64,000 nucleotides of DNA from Chloroflexota bacterium. Lineage in GTDB: Bacteria; Chloroflexota; Limnocylindria; Limnocylindrales; CSP1-4. Made by a program: the position numbers and the translations under genes. The DNA lies in contig JACPOS010000015.1 of NCBI GenBank assembly GCA_016191395.1, forward strand, positions 116,474 to 180,473, written 5' to 3'. Positions 29,375-38,894 of the stretch are shown here, one piece after another; the stretch's first letter is position 1; each line of letters opens with the position of its first letter. The notes under the pieces are model-generated. The model ran no database searches. It saw nothing but the letters and a program-made list of their open reading frames with translations, and had not been told where the DNA came from.

Positions 29375-30310
29375 CTAGCGGCGATCCAGCTCGGCGAGCA
29401 TCGGCCCGAGTGCGTGGATGGATTCGATGGTGATGGGGTCAACGACCAGCTGGACCTCCACGAGGCCGAGCTCGGCGTACTCCCGCATCCTGCGGGCGAG
29501 CTCGGCCGGCGACCCCTCCAGTGGCGGGATCGACGCCGAGGACGTCTCGCCCATCACCCGCCCGGCTCCACCGGGCAGGCGGACGAGGACCGCGCTCGTC
29601 TTCTCCAGCGTGTCCGGGTCGCGCCCCACCGCGCGGCAGGCGTCGTCCACCTGCCGGAGGATCGGCTCGAGGCCCGCGATCGAGTTGTTCGACTGCCGAT
29701 ACCAGACGTTCCATTGCTGGACGTGCGGGAGCGTGATCTCGAGCATCCTCGGACCGATGCTCCCGACCATCAGGGGCGGGCCACCCGGGGTGGGCGGCAT
29801 CGGCCTCAACTCGCAGTCGCGCGCCTGGAAGAACTGGCCGTCGAAGTCGATCCTGCCCTCGGCGAGGAGCGTCCGGATGATCGTGAACGCCTCCTCGAAG
29901 CGCGAGATCCTGTGGTCGAACGGAAACCCGAAGGCACGGAACTCCGTGTCGTTCCAGCCGGCGCCGAGCCCAAGGATCAGCCGGCCGCCGCTCACCTCGT
30001 CGACGGTCGCCGCGAGCTTCGCGAGCATCGCCGGGGCATGGAAGGCGGTCGCGGCAACGAGCGGCCCGAGCTTGATCCGCGACGTGCTGGCGGCGATCGC
30101 CGAGAGCAGCGTCCAGACCTCCCACGGACCGCGAGTGGAGCCGTCCTCGTAGCGATACAGGAGGTGGTCGCCCAGCCAGATCGTGTCGAAGCCCACCTCC
30201 TCGGCGGCTCTGGCCATCGCGACGTACTCCGGCCAGCGCACCTCGCGCTCCACCTCCGGGAGCTGGATGCCGACGCGAATCGGGCGCGTGCGAGGCTGGG
30301 TGGCGGACAC
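29375..30310 (-). CDS. LLM-class F420-dependent oxidoreductase
   Basis: 311 residues from a GTG at 30310; a longer frame would overlap the divergent methyltransferase gene. The luciferase-like TIM barrel is clear: VGFDTIWLGDHLLYR, ILGLGAGWNDTEFRAFG, and a C-terminal half that orders the cofactor site. The GLGAGW phrase is characteristic of the F420-dependent LLM subgroup. Substrate unknown. Together with the PPOX-class protein at 9.9 kb it points to F420 use in this organism. Confidence 0.88.
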   Translation of the reverse strand: MSATQPRTRPIRVGIQLPEVEREVRWPEYVAMARAAEEVGFDTIWLGDHLLYRYEDGSTRGPWEVWTLLSAIAASTSRIKLGPLVAATAFHAPAMLAKLAATVDEVSGGRLILGLGAGWNDTEFRAFGFPFDHRISRFEEAFTIIRTLLAEGRIDFDGQFFQARDCELRPMPPTPGGPPLMVGSIGPRMLEITLPHVQQWNVWYRQSNNSIAGLEPILRQVDDACRAVGRDPDTLEKTSAVLVRLPGGAGRVMGETSSASIPPLEGSPAELARRMREYAELGLVEVQLVVDPITIESIHALGPMLAELDRR

Positions 30311-30360
30311 GGGCGGAAGCCTACACGCGATGCCCGCTGAAGCGTCCAGAATTGGCGGTG

Positions 30361-31350
30361 ATGTCACCCCGTCGCCTGCTTCGTGCCATCCGTCGTCGGT
30401 GGCGGCGCCTCGTCCGGAGGCCCGTGCTCGGTGGCGTGGCCAGGGTGATGCGGGCCGTGCGGCCGGGACCCGCGACGGAGGAGCGACTCCTCCGATGGAG
30501 CTGGAGCTCGCGCGACGCCGGCAGCCTGGACGAGTACCTGGTCGTCGGCTGGCAGAACCCGCGCATCAACGTCCAGAGCATCTTGGTCCGCCATGCGCTC
30601 GTCCGGAGGCTCTTCGGGTCCGAGTTCGAGGACCTCATGCACGCCGAGATCGACTTCGCGATCGAGCTGAACGAGGTCCTGCGCCTCGAATCCGCGCGGA
30701 GGAACGTCCGGATGGGCGCGTTCCTGGACCCGGAGAGACGGGCCGAGATCCGCGACGTCAGCAGCGTCATCGCGGACCGTGAGGCCGACTTCGAGGAGCG
30801 CTGGCGCGCCACGTTGGCGTCGCGATCAGGGCCGAAGGTGTCCGTCATCGAGTTCGCCTGCGGATCGGCCAACGACTACCGCGCGTTCGCCGACTACGGC
30901 CTGGCCCCGTTCCTCGACTACCTCGGGATCGACCTCAACCCCAAGAACGTCGCCAACGCCCGGCGCCGATTCCCGGCCGTCCGGTTCGAGATCGGCAACG
31001 CGATGGACACGAAGCAGGCTGACCGGTCGTTCGACGTGGCGATCGCGTCGGACCTGTTCGAGCACCTGCCCATCCCGGTGGCGGCCCAGGTGCTGGCGGA
31101 GGCGGCGCGGGTCGCCCGCCATGCCGTCGTGCTGTCGTTCTTCAACATGGCCGAGGTCCCGGAGCACGACGACCGGCCCGTCGCCGCATACCACTGGAAC
31201 CTGCTCAGTCGAGCCCGCTACGAGGAGGCGCTCAGGCGCTCCTTCACGAACGTCTCCGTGACGCCGATCGCCGACTGGCTCCAGCGTGAGTTCGGCTACA
31301 AACACTCGTACAACCGGAGCGCATACACATTCGTCGCGCAGCGCGACTGA
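30361..31350 (+). CDS. Class I SAM-dependent methyltransferase
   Basis: 329 residues from the ATG at 30361 (a GTG one codon upstream is also in frame). The N-terminal 160 residues are Arg-rich and helical and are not recognised. The methyltransferase domain follows with motif I FACGSANDYRAF, the acidic motif II YLGIDLNPKN, and the IASDLFEHLP segment of motif IV. Substrate unknown; the EHLP/HAVVLSFFN style resembles methyltransferases acting on lipids or cell-surface sugars. It is divergent from the LLM gene with a 50-bp gap and ends 37 bp before a tRNA on the other strand. Confidence 0.82.
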   Translation: MSPRRLLRAIRRRWRRLVRRPVLGGVARVMRAVRPGPATEERLLRWSWSSRDAGSLDEYLVVGWQNPRINVQSILVRHALVRRLFGSEFEDLMHAEIDFAIELNEVLRLESARRNVRMGAFLDPERRAEIRDVSSVIADREADFEERWRATLASRSGPKVSVIEFACGSANDYRAFADYGLAPFLDYLGIDLNPKNVANARRRFPAVRFEIGNAMDTKQADRSFDVAIASDLFEHLPIPVAAQVLAEAARVARHAVVLSFFNMAEVPEHDDRPVAAYHWNLLSRARYEEALRRSFTNVSVTPIADWLQREFGYKHSYNRSAYTFVAQRD

Positions 31351-31387
31351 CCGATGGTCGGCCCGAAGACCGGTCCTGCCGTGTAGG

Positions 31388-31464
31388 TGGTCGGGGCGGT
31401 CGGATTCGAACCGACGGCCTCATGCTCCCAAAGCATGTGCGCTACCAGGCTGCGCTACGCCCCG
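31388..31464 (-). tRNA. tRNA-Pro (anticodon TGG)
   Basis: 77 nt with encoded CCA. Acceptor CGGGGCG/CGCCCCG and discriminator A are identical to the other proline tRNA. The anticodon stem CATGC/GCATG has loop TTTGGGA, anticodon TGG reading CCA and wobble. The T arm has GGTTCGAAT. Confidence 0.95.
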
Positions 31465-31843
31465 AGGCCTCGGCCATTCTAGGTGCAAGGCCGGCGAACC
31501 CCATCTCGGGTATCGAGGAGGGAGCCGGCAAACGGCGGGAACCGCCCGTGGACGACCGGCGTCCCAGGCCCGACGCCGGGTGGGAGCTGGCAGGCTGATG
31601 GAGCCTTTGGTCCCGATGTCAGCCCTCGGGCCGCCATCGACGTCGATGGCGAGGTGGCGACGCACCTGGTCATCAGCGACCCTGAACACATTGCTTCTGC
31701 GCGGGCCGACCCGGCCACGTTCACGCCACTCGGCTCAGCCTGTCGTGGAGCCGAGATGTTTGCAGTCAACGCAAACCGCTAGCGGCCTGCCGCACGTAAG
31801 GGCAACCGCACGGACGTATTGCGGCGCCGCCACCGAAGGGCGA
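31465..31843. other. 379-bp intergenic stretch with no supported gene
   Basis: A plus-strand frame at 31483-31782 could encode 99 residues but has no ribosome site and no recognisable family. The G+C drops slightly near 31680-31800. I see no RNA gene or clear hairpin here beyond the tRNA at its left edge. It may be decayed coding sequence. Confidence 0.4.
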
Positions 31844-32497
31844 TCAGTCGAAGCCGAGCTCGTGCAGGACGGGAATCATCCGGCGCGCCGCGCGCCCTCG
31901 GTGCGAGATGGAGTCCTTCTCGCTCGCCGGGTACTGGCCGAACGTGCGTCCGCCCGGCTGCTCGCGCGCCGGCTCGAACAGCGGGTCGTAGCCGAAGCCG
32001 CCCGTGCCCCGCAGCTCGCTGGCGATCCGCCCTCGGCTCGTCCCGCGCCGGCTCAGGAGCCGCAGGCCACCGGGTGCCGAGGCATCGGGCAGCGCGACAG
32101 CGAGCACGCAGACGTAGCGCCCGCCTCGGCGCTCGACCGGAACGCTCGCGAGCTCGCGCAGGAGCTTGACGTTGTTCTCCGCGTCCGTCGCCTCCGGGCC
32201 CGCGTACCGCCGCGTCCGGACGCCGGGTGCGCCATCGAGGGCGTCCACCTCCAGGCCGGAGTCGTCTGCGAGCGCCGGCAATCCCGTCGCGCGGGCCGCG
32301 AACCGGGCCTTGATCTTGGCATTCGTCTCGAAGGTCAGGCCGTCCTCGACGGGCTCCCCCGCGACGCCGAGCTCGTCGAGGGAGATGAGATCCACGCTCC
32401 CGAGGCGCAGCATGTCCCGCAGCTCACGCAGCTTGTGCACCGAGCGCGTGGCGACGACGAGTCGCGGCCGCGCGGCTCCAGCGCGCGAACCGGTCAG
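31844..32497 (-). CDS. rdgB: Non-canonical purine NTP pyrophosphatase, RdgB/HAM1
   Basis: The conserved N-terminal substrate motif ([15 protein letters not shown]) is encoded upstream of the only in-frame GTG (32440), so that GTG would cut off part of the active site. No ATG, GTG or TTG precedes the motif in frame; a CTG at 32497 overlaps the RNase PH stop as CTGA and is my chosen start, giving 217 residues. Other motifs are intact: [19 protein letters not shown] and SHRGRA. The enzyme hydrolyses ITP, dITP and XTP to monophosphates and keeps damaged purines out of DNA. It is the last gene of the parvulin-MazG-RNase PH run. Confidence 0.88.
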   Translation of the reverse strand: MTGSRAGAARPRLVVATRSVHKLRELRDMLRLGSVDLISLDELGVAGEPVEDGLTFETNAKIKARFAARATGLPALADDSGLEVDALDGAPGVRTRRYAGPEATDAENNVKLLRELASVPVERRGGRYVCVLAVALPDASAPGGLRLLSRRGTSRGRIASELRGTGGFGYDPLFEPAREQPGGRTFGQYPASEKDSISHRGRAARRMIPVLHELGFD

Positions 32498-33231
32498 CGG
32501 CGCACCGTCGCGAGCGCGCTCGCCTGGAGCTCGAAGAGGCGGGCGAGGCCGGTGTTCGCGAGGTCCAGCAGCGCATCGACGCGCGCCCGGTCGAACGGGA
32601 CGCCCTCCGCCGTGCCCTGGAGCTCCACGTATGTGCCCGCGTCCGTGCCGACCACGTTGAAGTCCACCTCCGCGTGCGAGTCCTCGGGGTAGTCGAGGTC
32701 AAGCACCGCGATCCCGTTGACCACGCCCACGGAGACCGCCGCGACCTTGCCGATGAGGGTTCGCTCCAGGCCGGCGCCCATCAGCGCGGCCGCGAGGGCG
32801 ACGTAGCCGCCGGTGATCGAGGCGCAGCGCGTGCCACCATCCGCCTGGAGCACGTCGCAGTCCACCGTGATCGTCCGCTCGCCGAGCTTGGCCATGTCCA
32901 CCACGCCGCGCAGGGAGCGCCCGATGAGCCGCTGGATCTCGTGCGTCCGGCCGCCGACCTTCCCCTTGACCGATTCGCGATCCGATCGCTCCGCGGTGGC
33001 GCGCGGCAGCATGGAGTACTCGGCCGTGACCCAGCCCTGGCCCTTGCCGCGGAGGTGCGGGGGCACGCGGTCACCGATCGTCGCGGCGCACAGCACCTCG
33101 GTGTCGCCGACACGGATCCGGCACGAGCCTTCCGCCCACTTCAGGACGCCGAGGGTCATGGTCACGGGACGCAGGTCGCCGGGGCGCCGGCCGTCCGCGC
33201 GGACCGACGGCGGTCGATTGCCGATGCTCAT
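32494..33231 (-). CDS. rph: Ribonuclease PH
   Basis: 245 residues, the normal family length. Conserved segments are [30 protein letters not shown] region at [38 protein letters not shown] and [19 protein letters not shown] with the phosphate-binding Arg and catalytic Asp. It trims tRNA 3' ends by phosphorolysis. It overlaps MazG upstream (ATGA) and RdgB downstream; the Rph-RdgB pair is a conserved association in many bacteria. Confidence 0.96.
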   Translation of the reverse strand: MSIGNRPPSVRADGRRPGDLRPVTMTLGVLKWAEGSCRIRVGDTEVLCAATIGDRVPPHLRGKGQGWVTAEYSMLPRATAERSDRESVKGKVGGRTHEIQRLIGRSLRGVVDMAKLGERTITVDCDVLQADGGTRCASITGGYVALAAALMGAGLERTLIGKVAAVSVGVVNGIAVLDLDYPEDSHAEVDFNVVGTDAGTYVELQGTAEGVPFDRARVDALLDLANTGLARLFELQASALATVRR

Positions 33232-34466
33232 CGCTCGCCCTCACTCCCCGCGGCCACCGGTCGAGCTGCGGTCGCAGCTCGCTCCTGGGCCTTGGCAGCA
33301 TCCCACAGCTGGTCGAGGGCCGCGAAATCGAGGTCGCGCAGGGCGACGCCACGCTCGCGGGCCATCCGCTCGACGCGGCGGAACCGGTCCCGGAACTTCT
33401 GGTTCGACGCGCGCAGCGCCGCCTCCGCCTCGATCCCGAGCTTCCGCCCGACGTTCACGGCGACGAGGAGCAGGTCCCCGAACTCCTCGTGGCGCTCGGC
33501 GTCCGTGGTGGCGCGAGCCAGCTCTCCGAGCTCTTCGGCGACCTTGTCCAGCACGCCCTCGATGTCCGGCCAGTCATAGCCGAGCGCAGCGGCGCGCTCC
33601 TGCATCTCCTGCCCCGCCGCGAGCGCAGGCATGGACGGGCTGATGCCGTCGAGCGCGCTCTTCGGTGCGGCTGCCGCTCCCGGCGTCGCCCGGGCATCAC
33701 CCGCGACCGCGCGTGCCGCGTCCTCTCGCTCGCCGGCCTTGATCCGCTCCCACTGGCGGTTCACGTCCGTGGCCGTGCGCGCCACCGCATCGCCGAAGAC
33801 GTGCGGGTGCCGCCGCACGATCTTGCGGGCGATGGCGGCCTGGACGTCCGCGAGATCGAAGACGCCGGCCTCCGCGGCCAGCTGCGCATGCAGGATCACC
33901 TGGAGGAGGAGGTCGCCGAGCTCCTCGGCAAGGTCCGGCGTCGCGCCGCCCTCCAGCGCGTCGTAGACCTCGTACGCCTCCTCGAGGAGGTGCTTGCGAA
34001 GCGACGCGTTGGTCTGCTCGCGATCCCACGGACACCCGTCCGGCTGGCGCAGGCGGTCGCTGATGTACGGCATCGCCCACGGGCCCGCCGAGGCAAGCTC
34101 CGGGGCGACCGGCGCCAGGTACAGCGGGCCGGCAAGGTCGGCGGCGGTCAGCGAATCGATGGTCGTGGCAGCGGGCGGACCCGCAACCCCAGCAGCGGAC
34201 GAACCGAGCCGGGCCACCGGGGCATCCGGCGGATACAGCCGGCGCAGGACCCGCAACGGGTCGCGGCCGTCCGGACCGTGCCGGCCGGGGAGGGGGTGCG
34301 GATCGGCTGCCGCGACAGGCCCGAGCGTTGCGAGCGGCACCACGAGGAGCGGTCGGGACGCCTCGATCGGCGTGGCGGTGAGGCGCTCCGCCGGGACGAT
34401 CTGGATCCCCGCCGAGACGTCCAGGCCCCAGCGATCGCGCGCCTCCGCGACGAGGGCGTCAAGCAC
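33228..34466 (-). CDS. mazG: Nucleoside triphosphate pyrophosphohydrolase MazG with truncated tetrapyrrole-methylase-like N-terminus
   Basis: 412 residues from a GTG at 34466, 7 bp after the parvulin gene. Two MazG domains are clear: the first around residues 140-215 ([20 protein letters not shown], then [10 protein letters not shown]) and the second around 285-365 ([26 protein letters not shown]). Both keep the ExxE and ExxD metal ligands. Residues 1-120 ([41 protein letters not shown]) resemble only the C-terminal half of the methylase domain found in YabN-type fusions. The enzyme hydrolyses NTPs to NMPs and is linked here to RNase PH and RdgB. Confidence 0.88.
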   Translation of the reverse strand: MLDALVAEARDRWGLDVSAGIQIVPAERLTATPIEASRPLLVVPLATLGPVAAADPHPLPGRHGPDGRDPLRVLRRLYPPDAPVARLGSSAAGVAGPPAATTIDSLTAADLAGPLYLAPVAPELASAGPWAMPYISDRLRQPDGCPWDREQTNASLRKHLLEEAYEVYDALEGGATPDLAEELGDLLLQVILHAQLAAEAGVFDLADVQAAIARKIVRRHPHVFGDAVARTATDVNRQWERIKAGEREDAARAVAGDARATPGAAAAPKSALDGISPSMPALAAGQEMQERAAALGYDWPDIEGVLDKVAEELGELARATTDAERHEEFGDLLLVAVNVGRKLGIEAEAALRASNQKFRDRFRRVERMARERGVALRDLDFAALDQLWDAAKAQERAATAARPVAAGSEGER

Positions 34467-34473
34467 GGAACGG

Positions 34474-36207
34474 TCAGCCAGTGCCCGCGGACGATCCGAT
34501 GTTGTACTCGATCTTCGCGGCTTCCTTCTGCTTCGTGTACCACGTGGAGAAGCCGCTGTCGGTGAAGATCTTCAGCTGATCCTTGGTGGGGCTGCGCTGC
34601 TCCTCCGCCAGGATCCAGAACAGGTACGTCCCGTCGCTCGTGACCTCGGTGACGTCCGACATGGTTCCCACGCCGAACGCGAAGACGGCCTTGTCCAGCT
34701 TGTCCGCGAGCTGGCTCTTGGCGACCCAGCCGATGTCGCCACCGTCCTTGGCGCCGTCGCCCTCGCTGTTGTCGATGGCGAGCTGGCGGAACGCCGCCTC
34801 CGAGGTGGCCTTCGCCTTGAGCTGCGTAAGCCAGGCCGCGTCGCCGGTGCCGATGGGCCGCATGAACTGGATGACGTGCCAGCCGAAGGTGCTCTTCACG
34901 GGCGGCAGGAGCTGGCCCGGCGTGAGGCCCGGCGCAAGGATGGCGTCCTTGAACGCCTGGTCCACCGTGCTGCCGGTGTAGTACCAGGGCTGCTTGCCGC
35001 CGGTCTGCTTGGCGGTCCGCTCGTCGGACAGCGTCCGGGCCATCTCGTCGAACTTCTCGGGATGCAGCTGGAGATCCGCATAGGCGGCGTCCGCCTCTGC
35101 CTTGGCCTTGGCCCACGCCGGATCGTCGGCGGGCAGGTCCTTGGCCTTGGTTGTGTCGTCATTCGGGGCAAAGAGGATCTGGCGAACCTTCACGCCCTCG
35201 TCCGACGGATTGGCGGCGGCATTCGGCGTGGGCAGGTAGATCTCCAGGACATGGCGCTGCAGCCCAGGTGCCGACAGGTCGGCGACGATCTTGTCGGACA
35301 GCTTCTTGCGCACGACGTCGCCGCGAGCGGCGACCCGGTAGTCGGCCATCAGGATGCCCGCATCGGTGATGCCGGACTGGAACGTGCCGTCCACCGAGGC
35401 AGGCGCCGATTCGGTGACGCGGCCAATCCGGTAGACACCGTCCTCGCCTTCGATCACGTCGGTCGGCGTGTTCAGGTCGGCTGCGAACACGGCATCCATG
35501 AACCCGGTGTCGTAGCCGCTGTCCTTCGCGAGCCAGCCGATGTCACCGGACTGCGCGGCATTGCCGGCATCCGAGGCGGTCCGCGCGACGTCCTCCCAGG
35601 ACTCGCCGCTCTTGAGCCGTGCGAGCGCACGCTGGGCATTCCCGAGCGCGACGCGCTTCTGCTCGTCCGTGACCTCGCCGGTGATCGCATCCGCGTTCGG
35701 CGTGACCTCGATCATCCAGACGTGGCGCTCCTCCGACGTGGTCGCGAGGTTGACCAGCTGCGCGTCGACGTCCGCCTCGGTCACGGTGATGCCGTTGTCA
35801 GCCGCAAGCTTGGACTGGAGTGCGACGTCCACGAGCCGCTCCAGCGTGAGATCGGTGAGCTGCTGGCGGCGCTGGGTGATGATGTCGAGCTGCCGCTGCG
35901 CGTCGGTGGCGGAGACCCGCCCGAGTGCGAGGAGCGTCTGGACGCGGCTCGCGACGTACGTGAGGTTGTAGTCCTCGATCTTCAGGCGGCTGCGGAGGTC
36001 GTCCTTCGTGATCACCTGGCCGTTGACCGTGGCCGCGGCACCGAAGTGGTCGTCGTACCAGCTCCAGGCGGCGTAGCCGACGAGGATAAGGATCGAGAGA
36101 CCGATGGCCGCGAAGAAGCCCAGGTTGATGAGGTTGTTGCGGCGGTCGCCGGCATCCCACCCGGCGCGGCCGCGGCGCCGCGCAACGGGTCTGGCTCGGA
36201 GGGTCAT
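34474..36207 (-). CDS. Membrane-anchored parvulin-type peptidyl-prolyl isomerase (SurA/PrsA-like)
   Basis: 577 residues. One helix anchors it (residues 26-48), followed by a SurA_N-like region (AATVNGQVITKDDLRSRL) and parvulin-like domains: one around 160-265 (GESWEDVARTASDAGNAAQSGDIGWLAK) and one around 340-455 (VRQILFAPNDD, TFGWHVIQFMRPIG). A third, weaker copy seems to run to the C-terminus (GAKDGGDIGWVAKSQLADKL). It should help fold exported proteins at the outer face of the membrane. It is the first gene of the MazG-Rph-RdgB run. The multi-domain count is by eye. Confidence 0.85.
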   Translation of the reverse strand: MTLRARPVARRRGRAGWDAGDRRNNLINLGFFAAIGLSILILVGYAAWSWYDDHFGAAATVNGQVITKDDLRSRLKIEDYNLTYVASRVQTLLALGRVSATDAQRQLDIITQRRQQLTDLTLERLVDVALQSKLAADNGITVTEADVDAQLVNLATTSEERHVWMIEVTPNADAITGEVTDEQKRVALGNAQRALARLKSGESWEDVARTASDAGNAAQSGDIGWLAKDSGYDTGFMDAVFAADLNTPTDVIEGEDGVYRIGRVTESAPASVDGTFQSGITDAGILMADYRVAARGDVVRKKLSDKIVADLSAPGLQRHVLEIYLPTPNAAANPSDEGVKVRQILFAPNDDTTKAKDLPADDPAWAKAKAEADAAYADLQLHPEKFDEMARTLSDERTAKQTGGKQPWYYTGSTVDQAFKDAILAPGLTPGQLLPPVKSTFGWHVIQFMRPIGTGDAAWLTQLKAKATSEAAFRQLAIDNSEGDGAKDGGDIGWVAKSQLADKLDKAVFAFGVGTMSDVTEVTSDGTYLFWILAEEQRSPTKDQLKIFTDSGFSTWYTKQKEAAKIEYNIGSSAGTG

Positions 36208-36312
36208 GCGGAAGGGGCGTCCTGTTCGCTGTCGGGCGCGCCAGTCATGCCAGGCGCGTTGGCGGGGCCGAATGGTACCCGATGCCGGGCGCCCGCCCTT
36301 CGAACGTCCTCT

Positions 36313-37641
36313 CTACGGTCGACCGAGGGCGACGGTCCGGAGCCCCGCCCTCTCGGCGGCAGCGCGATCCACCACGCCGCGGAGGTCGAAGACGAGGTCG
36401 CCGCGCAGCGCCCGGGCGCAGGCCGCCCAGTCGATCGAACGGTATTCGGCCCACTCGGTGGCGACCAGGATCGCGTCGGCACCCGCGGCCGCTGCTTCGG
36501 GCGTCGACGCGATGGCAAGGTCGGGCGCGACGCGGCGCGCCCGCTCGCTCGCCCTCGGATCGGTCGCCACGACCGTCGCTCCCGCCTCGCCCAGGAGCGC
36601 GGCAAGCGCGAGGGCGGGCGATTCCCGGACGTCGTCGGTGTTGGCCTTGAAGGCCAGGCCGAGCAACGCGATTCGCCGGCCGGCCAGCGGCAGGCGGCCG
36701 CCGGAAGCGGCAGGTTCGACGGGTACTGCGTCCGTGTCGAGGAGGCCGGCAAGGCGGGCGACGATCGCGCGCTGATGGGCGTCGTTCGCGACAGCCACCG
36801 CATCGAGGACCGGGGCGGGAACGCCCGCCGCGCCCGCGAGCGACGACAGTGCCACCGCCTGCTCGGGAAGGCACGACCCACCGAAGCCCGGCCCCGCGTC
36901 GAGGAAGGACCGGCCGATCCGCTGGTCCATGCCCATGCCGTCGGCGACGATCTGCGCATCCGCGCCGAATGCGTCGGCAAGGCGCGCGAGCTCGTTGGCG
37001 TAGGCGACCTTGAGCGCGAGGAAGCCGTTCGAGGCGAGCTTGACCAGCGCAACCGTGCGGGCGTTCGCGACCAGCGTCTGCGCGTCGATGCCGGCGTACA
37101 GCTCGAGCATCGCCTCCGCCGCGGCCTTGTCGCGCTCGGCCAGCCAGCCGGCCACGATCCGCCCGGGCTGCGCAAAGTCCCGGAGCGCCGAGCCCTCGCG
37201 CATGAACTCGGGGTTGGTCACGATCGCGGGCGCATCGGGCCGGTCGCCGCGAAGCCGCTCCAGCGTGTCCGGCCCGGAGAGCGGGAGCGTGGACCGCACG
37301 ACGATCGCCTGGTCGCCACGGAGGCTCGTGAGGAGGCCTGACACGGCGACCTCGACGTGCTCCGTTGACAGCGGCCCGTCCGGGCCCTGCGGCGTGTTGA
37401 CCGCGACGAACGCGTGGCGCACGTCGTCGGGGGGTCGCAGGTCGGTCGTGAATGACAGCTTGTCTCCGGCCTCCGCGATGGCCGCCTCGAGCCCCGGCTC
37501 GTAGAGCGGCATGCGGCCCGAGCGAAGGCCGGCGATCCGCGGCTCGTCGATGTCCGCGACGGTGACGGTGTGCCCGAGTCGTGCGAAGCCGACCGCGGTC
37601 ACGAGGCCGACGTGGCCGGCCCCGAGCAGGAAGATGTGCAT
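36313..37641 (-). CDS. UDP-glucose/GDP-mannose dehydrogenase family protein
   Basis: 442 residues from the ATG at 37641. The N-terminal Rossmann motif GAGHVGLVTAVGFARLGH and the central VKLASNGFLALKVAYANEL helix (Lys201, Asn205) match UDP-glucose 6-dehydrogenases. The catalytic Cys257 is present in GFGGSCLPEQ, but the usual Lys three residues later is Glu260. The C-terminal domain has LGLAFKANTDDVRESPA. It oxidises a nucleotide-sugar C6 alcohol to a uronate, feeding surface polysaccharide. It lies 13 bp downstream of a glycerophosphotransferase-like gene on the same strand. Confidence 0.85.
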   Translation of the reverse strand: MHIFLLGAGHVGLVTAVGFARLGHTVTVADIDEPRIAGLRSGRMPLYEPGLEAAIAEAGDKLSFTTDLRPPDDVRHAFVAVNTPQGPDGPLSTEHVEVAVSGLLTSLRGDQAIVVRSTLPLSGPDTLERLRGDRPDAPAIVTNPEFMREGSALRDFAQPGRIVAGWLAERDKAAAEAMLELYAGIDAQTLVANARTVALVKLASNGFLALKVAYANELARLADAFGADAQIVADGMGMDQRIGRSFLDAGPGFGGSCLPEQAVALSSLAGAAGVPAPVLDAVAVANDAHQRAIVARLAGLLDTDAVPVEPAASGGRLPLAGRRIALLGLAFKANTDDVRESPALALAALLGEAGATVVATDPRASERARRVAPDLAIASTPEAAAAGADAILVATEWAEYRSIDWAACARALRGDLVFDLRGVVDRAAAERAGLRTVALGRP

Positions 37642-37654
37642 GGTGGTCCGGACC

Positions 37655-38830
37655 TTACCGGATCGAGGCTCCACCAACCGGATCGAGCGCCGGCCTGACC
37701 ACCGCGTCCACGAATCGCGCCGTGGCGAGGCCGTCCATCACGTCGAAGCTCTCGGCCGCGAACCGCCGCACGCGCTCCGTGTCGAACGAACCCGCTCGCA
37801 ACCAGCCGGCCAGCTCGTCGGTGGAGGTGAAGACCGGTCCCGGCACGCCGCTCATGTAGTCGAAGTAGAAGCCCCGCTCCGACTCGTAGGTTGCGTGATC
37901 CGGGGCGAAGAACGCCATCGGGCGGCCGAGCAGCGCGAACTCGTAGATGGCACTGCTGTAGTCCGTGACGAGGACGTCGCTGACGAGCATCAGCTCGTTG
38001 ATGTCCGGGTGGTCTGAAACGTCGATGGCGAACGGCGTGCTCGACGGCAGCCGCGATCGCTCCCGTACGAACGGGTGGGAGCGCAGGAGCAGCACGTGGT
38101 CGCTCCCGAGGACGGCCTCGAGCAAAGCGATGTCGAGATCGAGCGGGTCTCGTGCGTTGGTCATCCGCGACGCGCGGTACGTGGGCGCGTACAGGATCAC
38201 GCGCCTGCCCGCCGGGATCGCATACCGGCCTCGAACGGCCGTGGCGGCAGCCGCCATTCGATCGTGGTCGAGGAAGAGGTCCGTCCGCGGGATGCCGAGC
38301 GCGGACGTGAAGCGCTCCGGGGGGAGCCGGAATGCCTCGGCGAACGCCGGCGTGAAGCGGGCGGCAGACACGAGGCACAGGTCATAGGTCGAGTGGATCG
38401 GGATGGCCTGGACCTGGGCGGCATCAGCGCCGAACTGCTTGTCGATGACGCTGTAGGCGAACTTCTTGAACGCGCCGCAGGCGTGCCAGACCTGGACGTA
38501 GGTCGTGCCGGCACGCGGGCGAGCGACGTACATCGGGAAGAAGTAGTCATCCACGACGAACAGGCGGGCGGTTGCGAGGTGGAATCCCGACGTGAGCGCG
38601 TGAAGGGCTGCGCGGACGTACGTCCTCTGTCCACCGGGCCAGAACGTCAGCTGGACGATCCGTACGCCCGGCAGCTCGCGGCGGATGCCGTCGCGGATCC
38701 AGGCGAGGTTTCCGCCGATCCGATCCCCGTGCGCCGATGCGAGCACGACGCGGGACCGGACGGGAAGGATGTGGCCTGCCGCGAAGCCGAGGCGGACGAG
38801 CAGTGCACGTGCCGCAACGAAGGCGTTCAT
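37655..38830 (-). CDS. CDP-glycerol glycerophosphotransferase family protein (TagF/TarL-like), copy 1
   Basis: 391 residues from the ATG at 38830; a longer in-frame start would overlap the divergent gene. A short hydrophobic N-terminus is followed by the polyol-phosphate transferase domain: RAGTTYVQVWHACGAFKKF, ILYAPTYRASR, LLLRSHPFV and DVLVTDYSSAIYEFALL. These histidine and DYSS motifs bind the CDP-polyol. The enzyme adds glycerol- or ribitol-phosphate units to a growing polymer on the cytoplasmic face. It is divergent, with a 64-bp gap, from the fused CDP-polyol synthase gene. Confidence 0.88.
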   Translation of the reverse strand: MNAFVAARALLVRLGFAAGHILPVRSRVVLASAHGDRIGGNLAWIRDGIRRELPGVRIVQLTFWPGGQRTYVRAALHALTSGFHLATARLFVVDDYFFPMYVARPRAGTTYVQVWHACGAFKKFAYSVIDKQFGADAAQVQAIPIHSTYDLCLVSAARFTPAFAEAFRLPPERFTSALGIPRTDLFLDHDRMAAAATAVRGRYAIPAGRRVILYAPTYRASRMTNARDPLDLDIALLEAVLGSDHVLLLRSHPFVRERSRLPSSTPFAIDVSDHPDINELMLVSDVLVTDYSSAIYEFALLGRPMAFFAPDHATYESERGFYFDYMSGVPGPVFTSTDELAGWLRAGSFDTERVRRFAAESFDVMDGLATARFVDAVVRPALDPVGGASIR

Positions 38831-38894
38831 GGATGCGGCATCTCCGGCGCGGATGATACGGCGTCGCACCCTCCCGGCTATCCTCGGCTGGTCC

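Noticed and set aside
31483..31782. A 99-codon plus-strand frame between tRNA-Pro and rdgB
   Set aside because: No ribosome site, no family, and no coupling to a neighbour; listed only as an intergenic note.
33994..37341. An 1115-codon plus-strand open frame
   Set aside because: Antisense to MazG, the parvulin and the dehydrogenase, all with recognisable motifs; its translation is Arg/Gly/Asp-rich noise.
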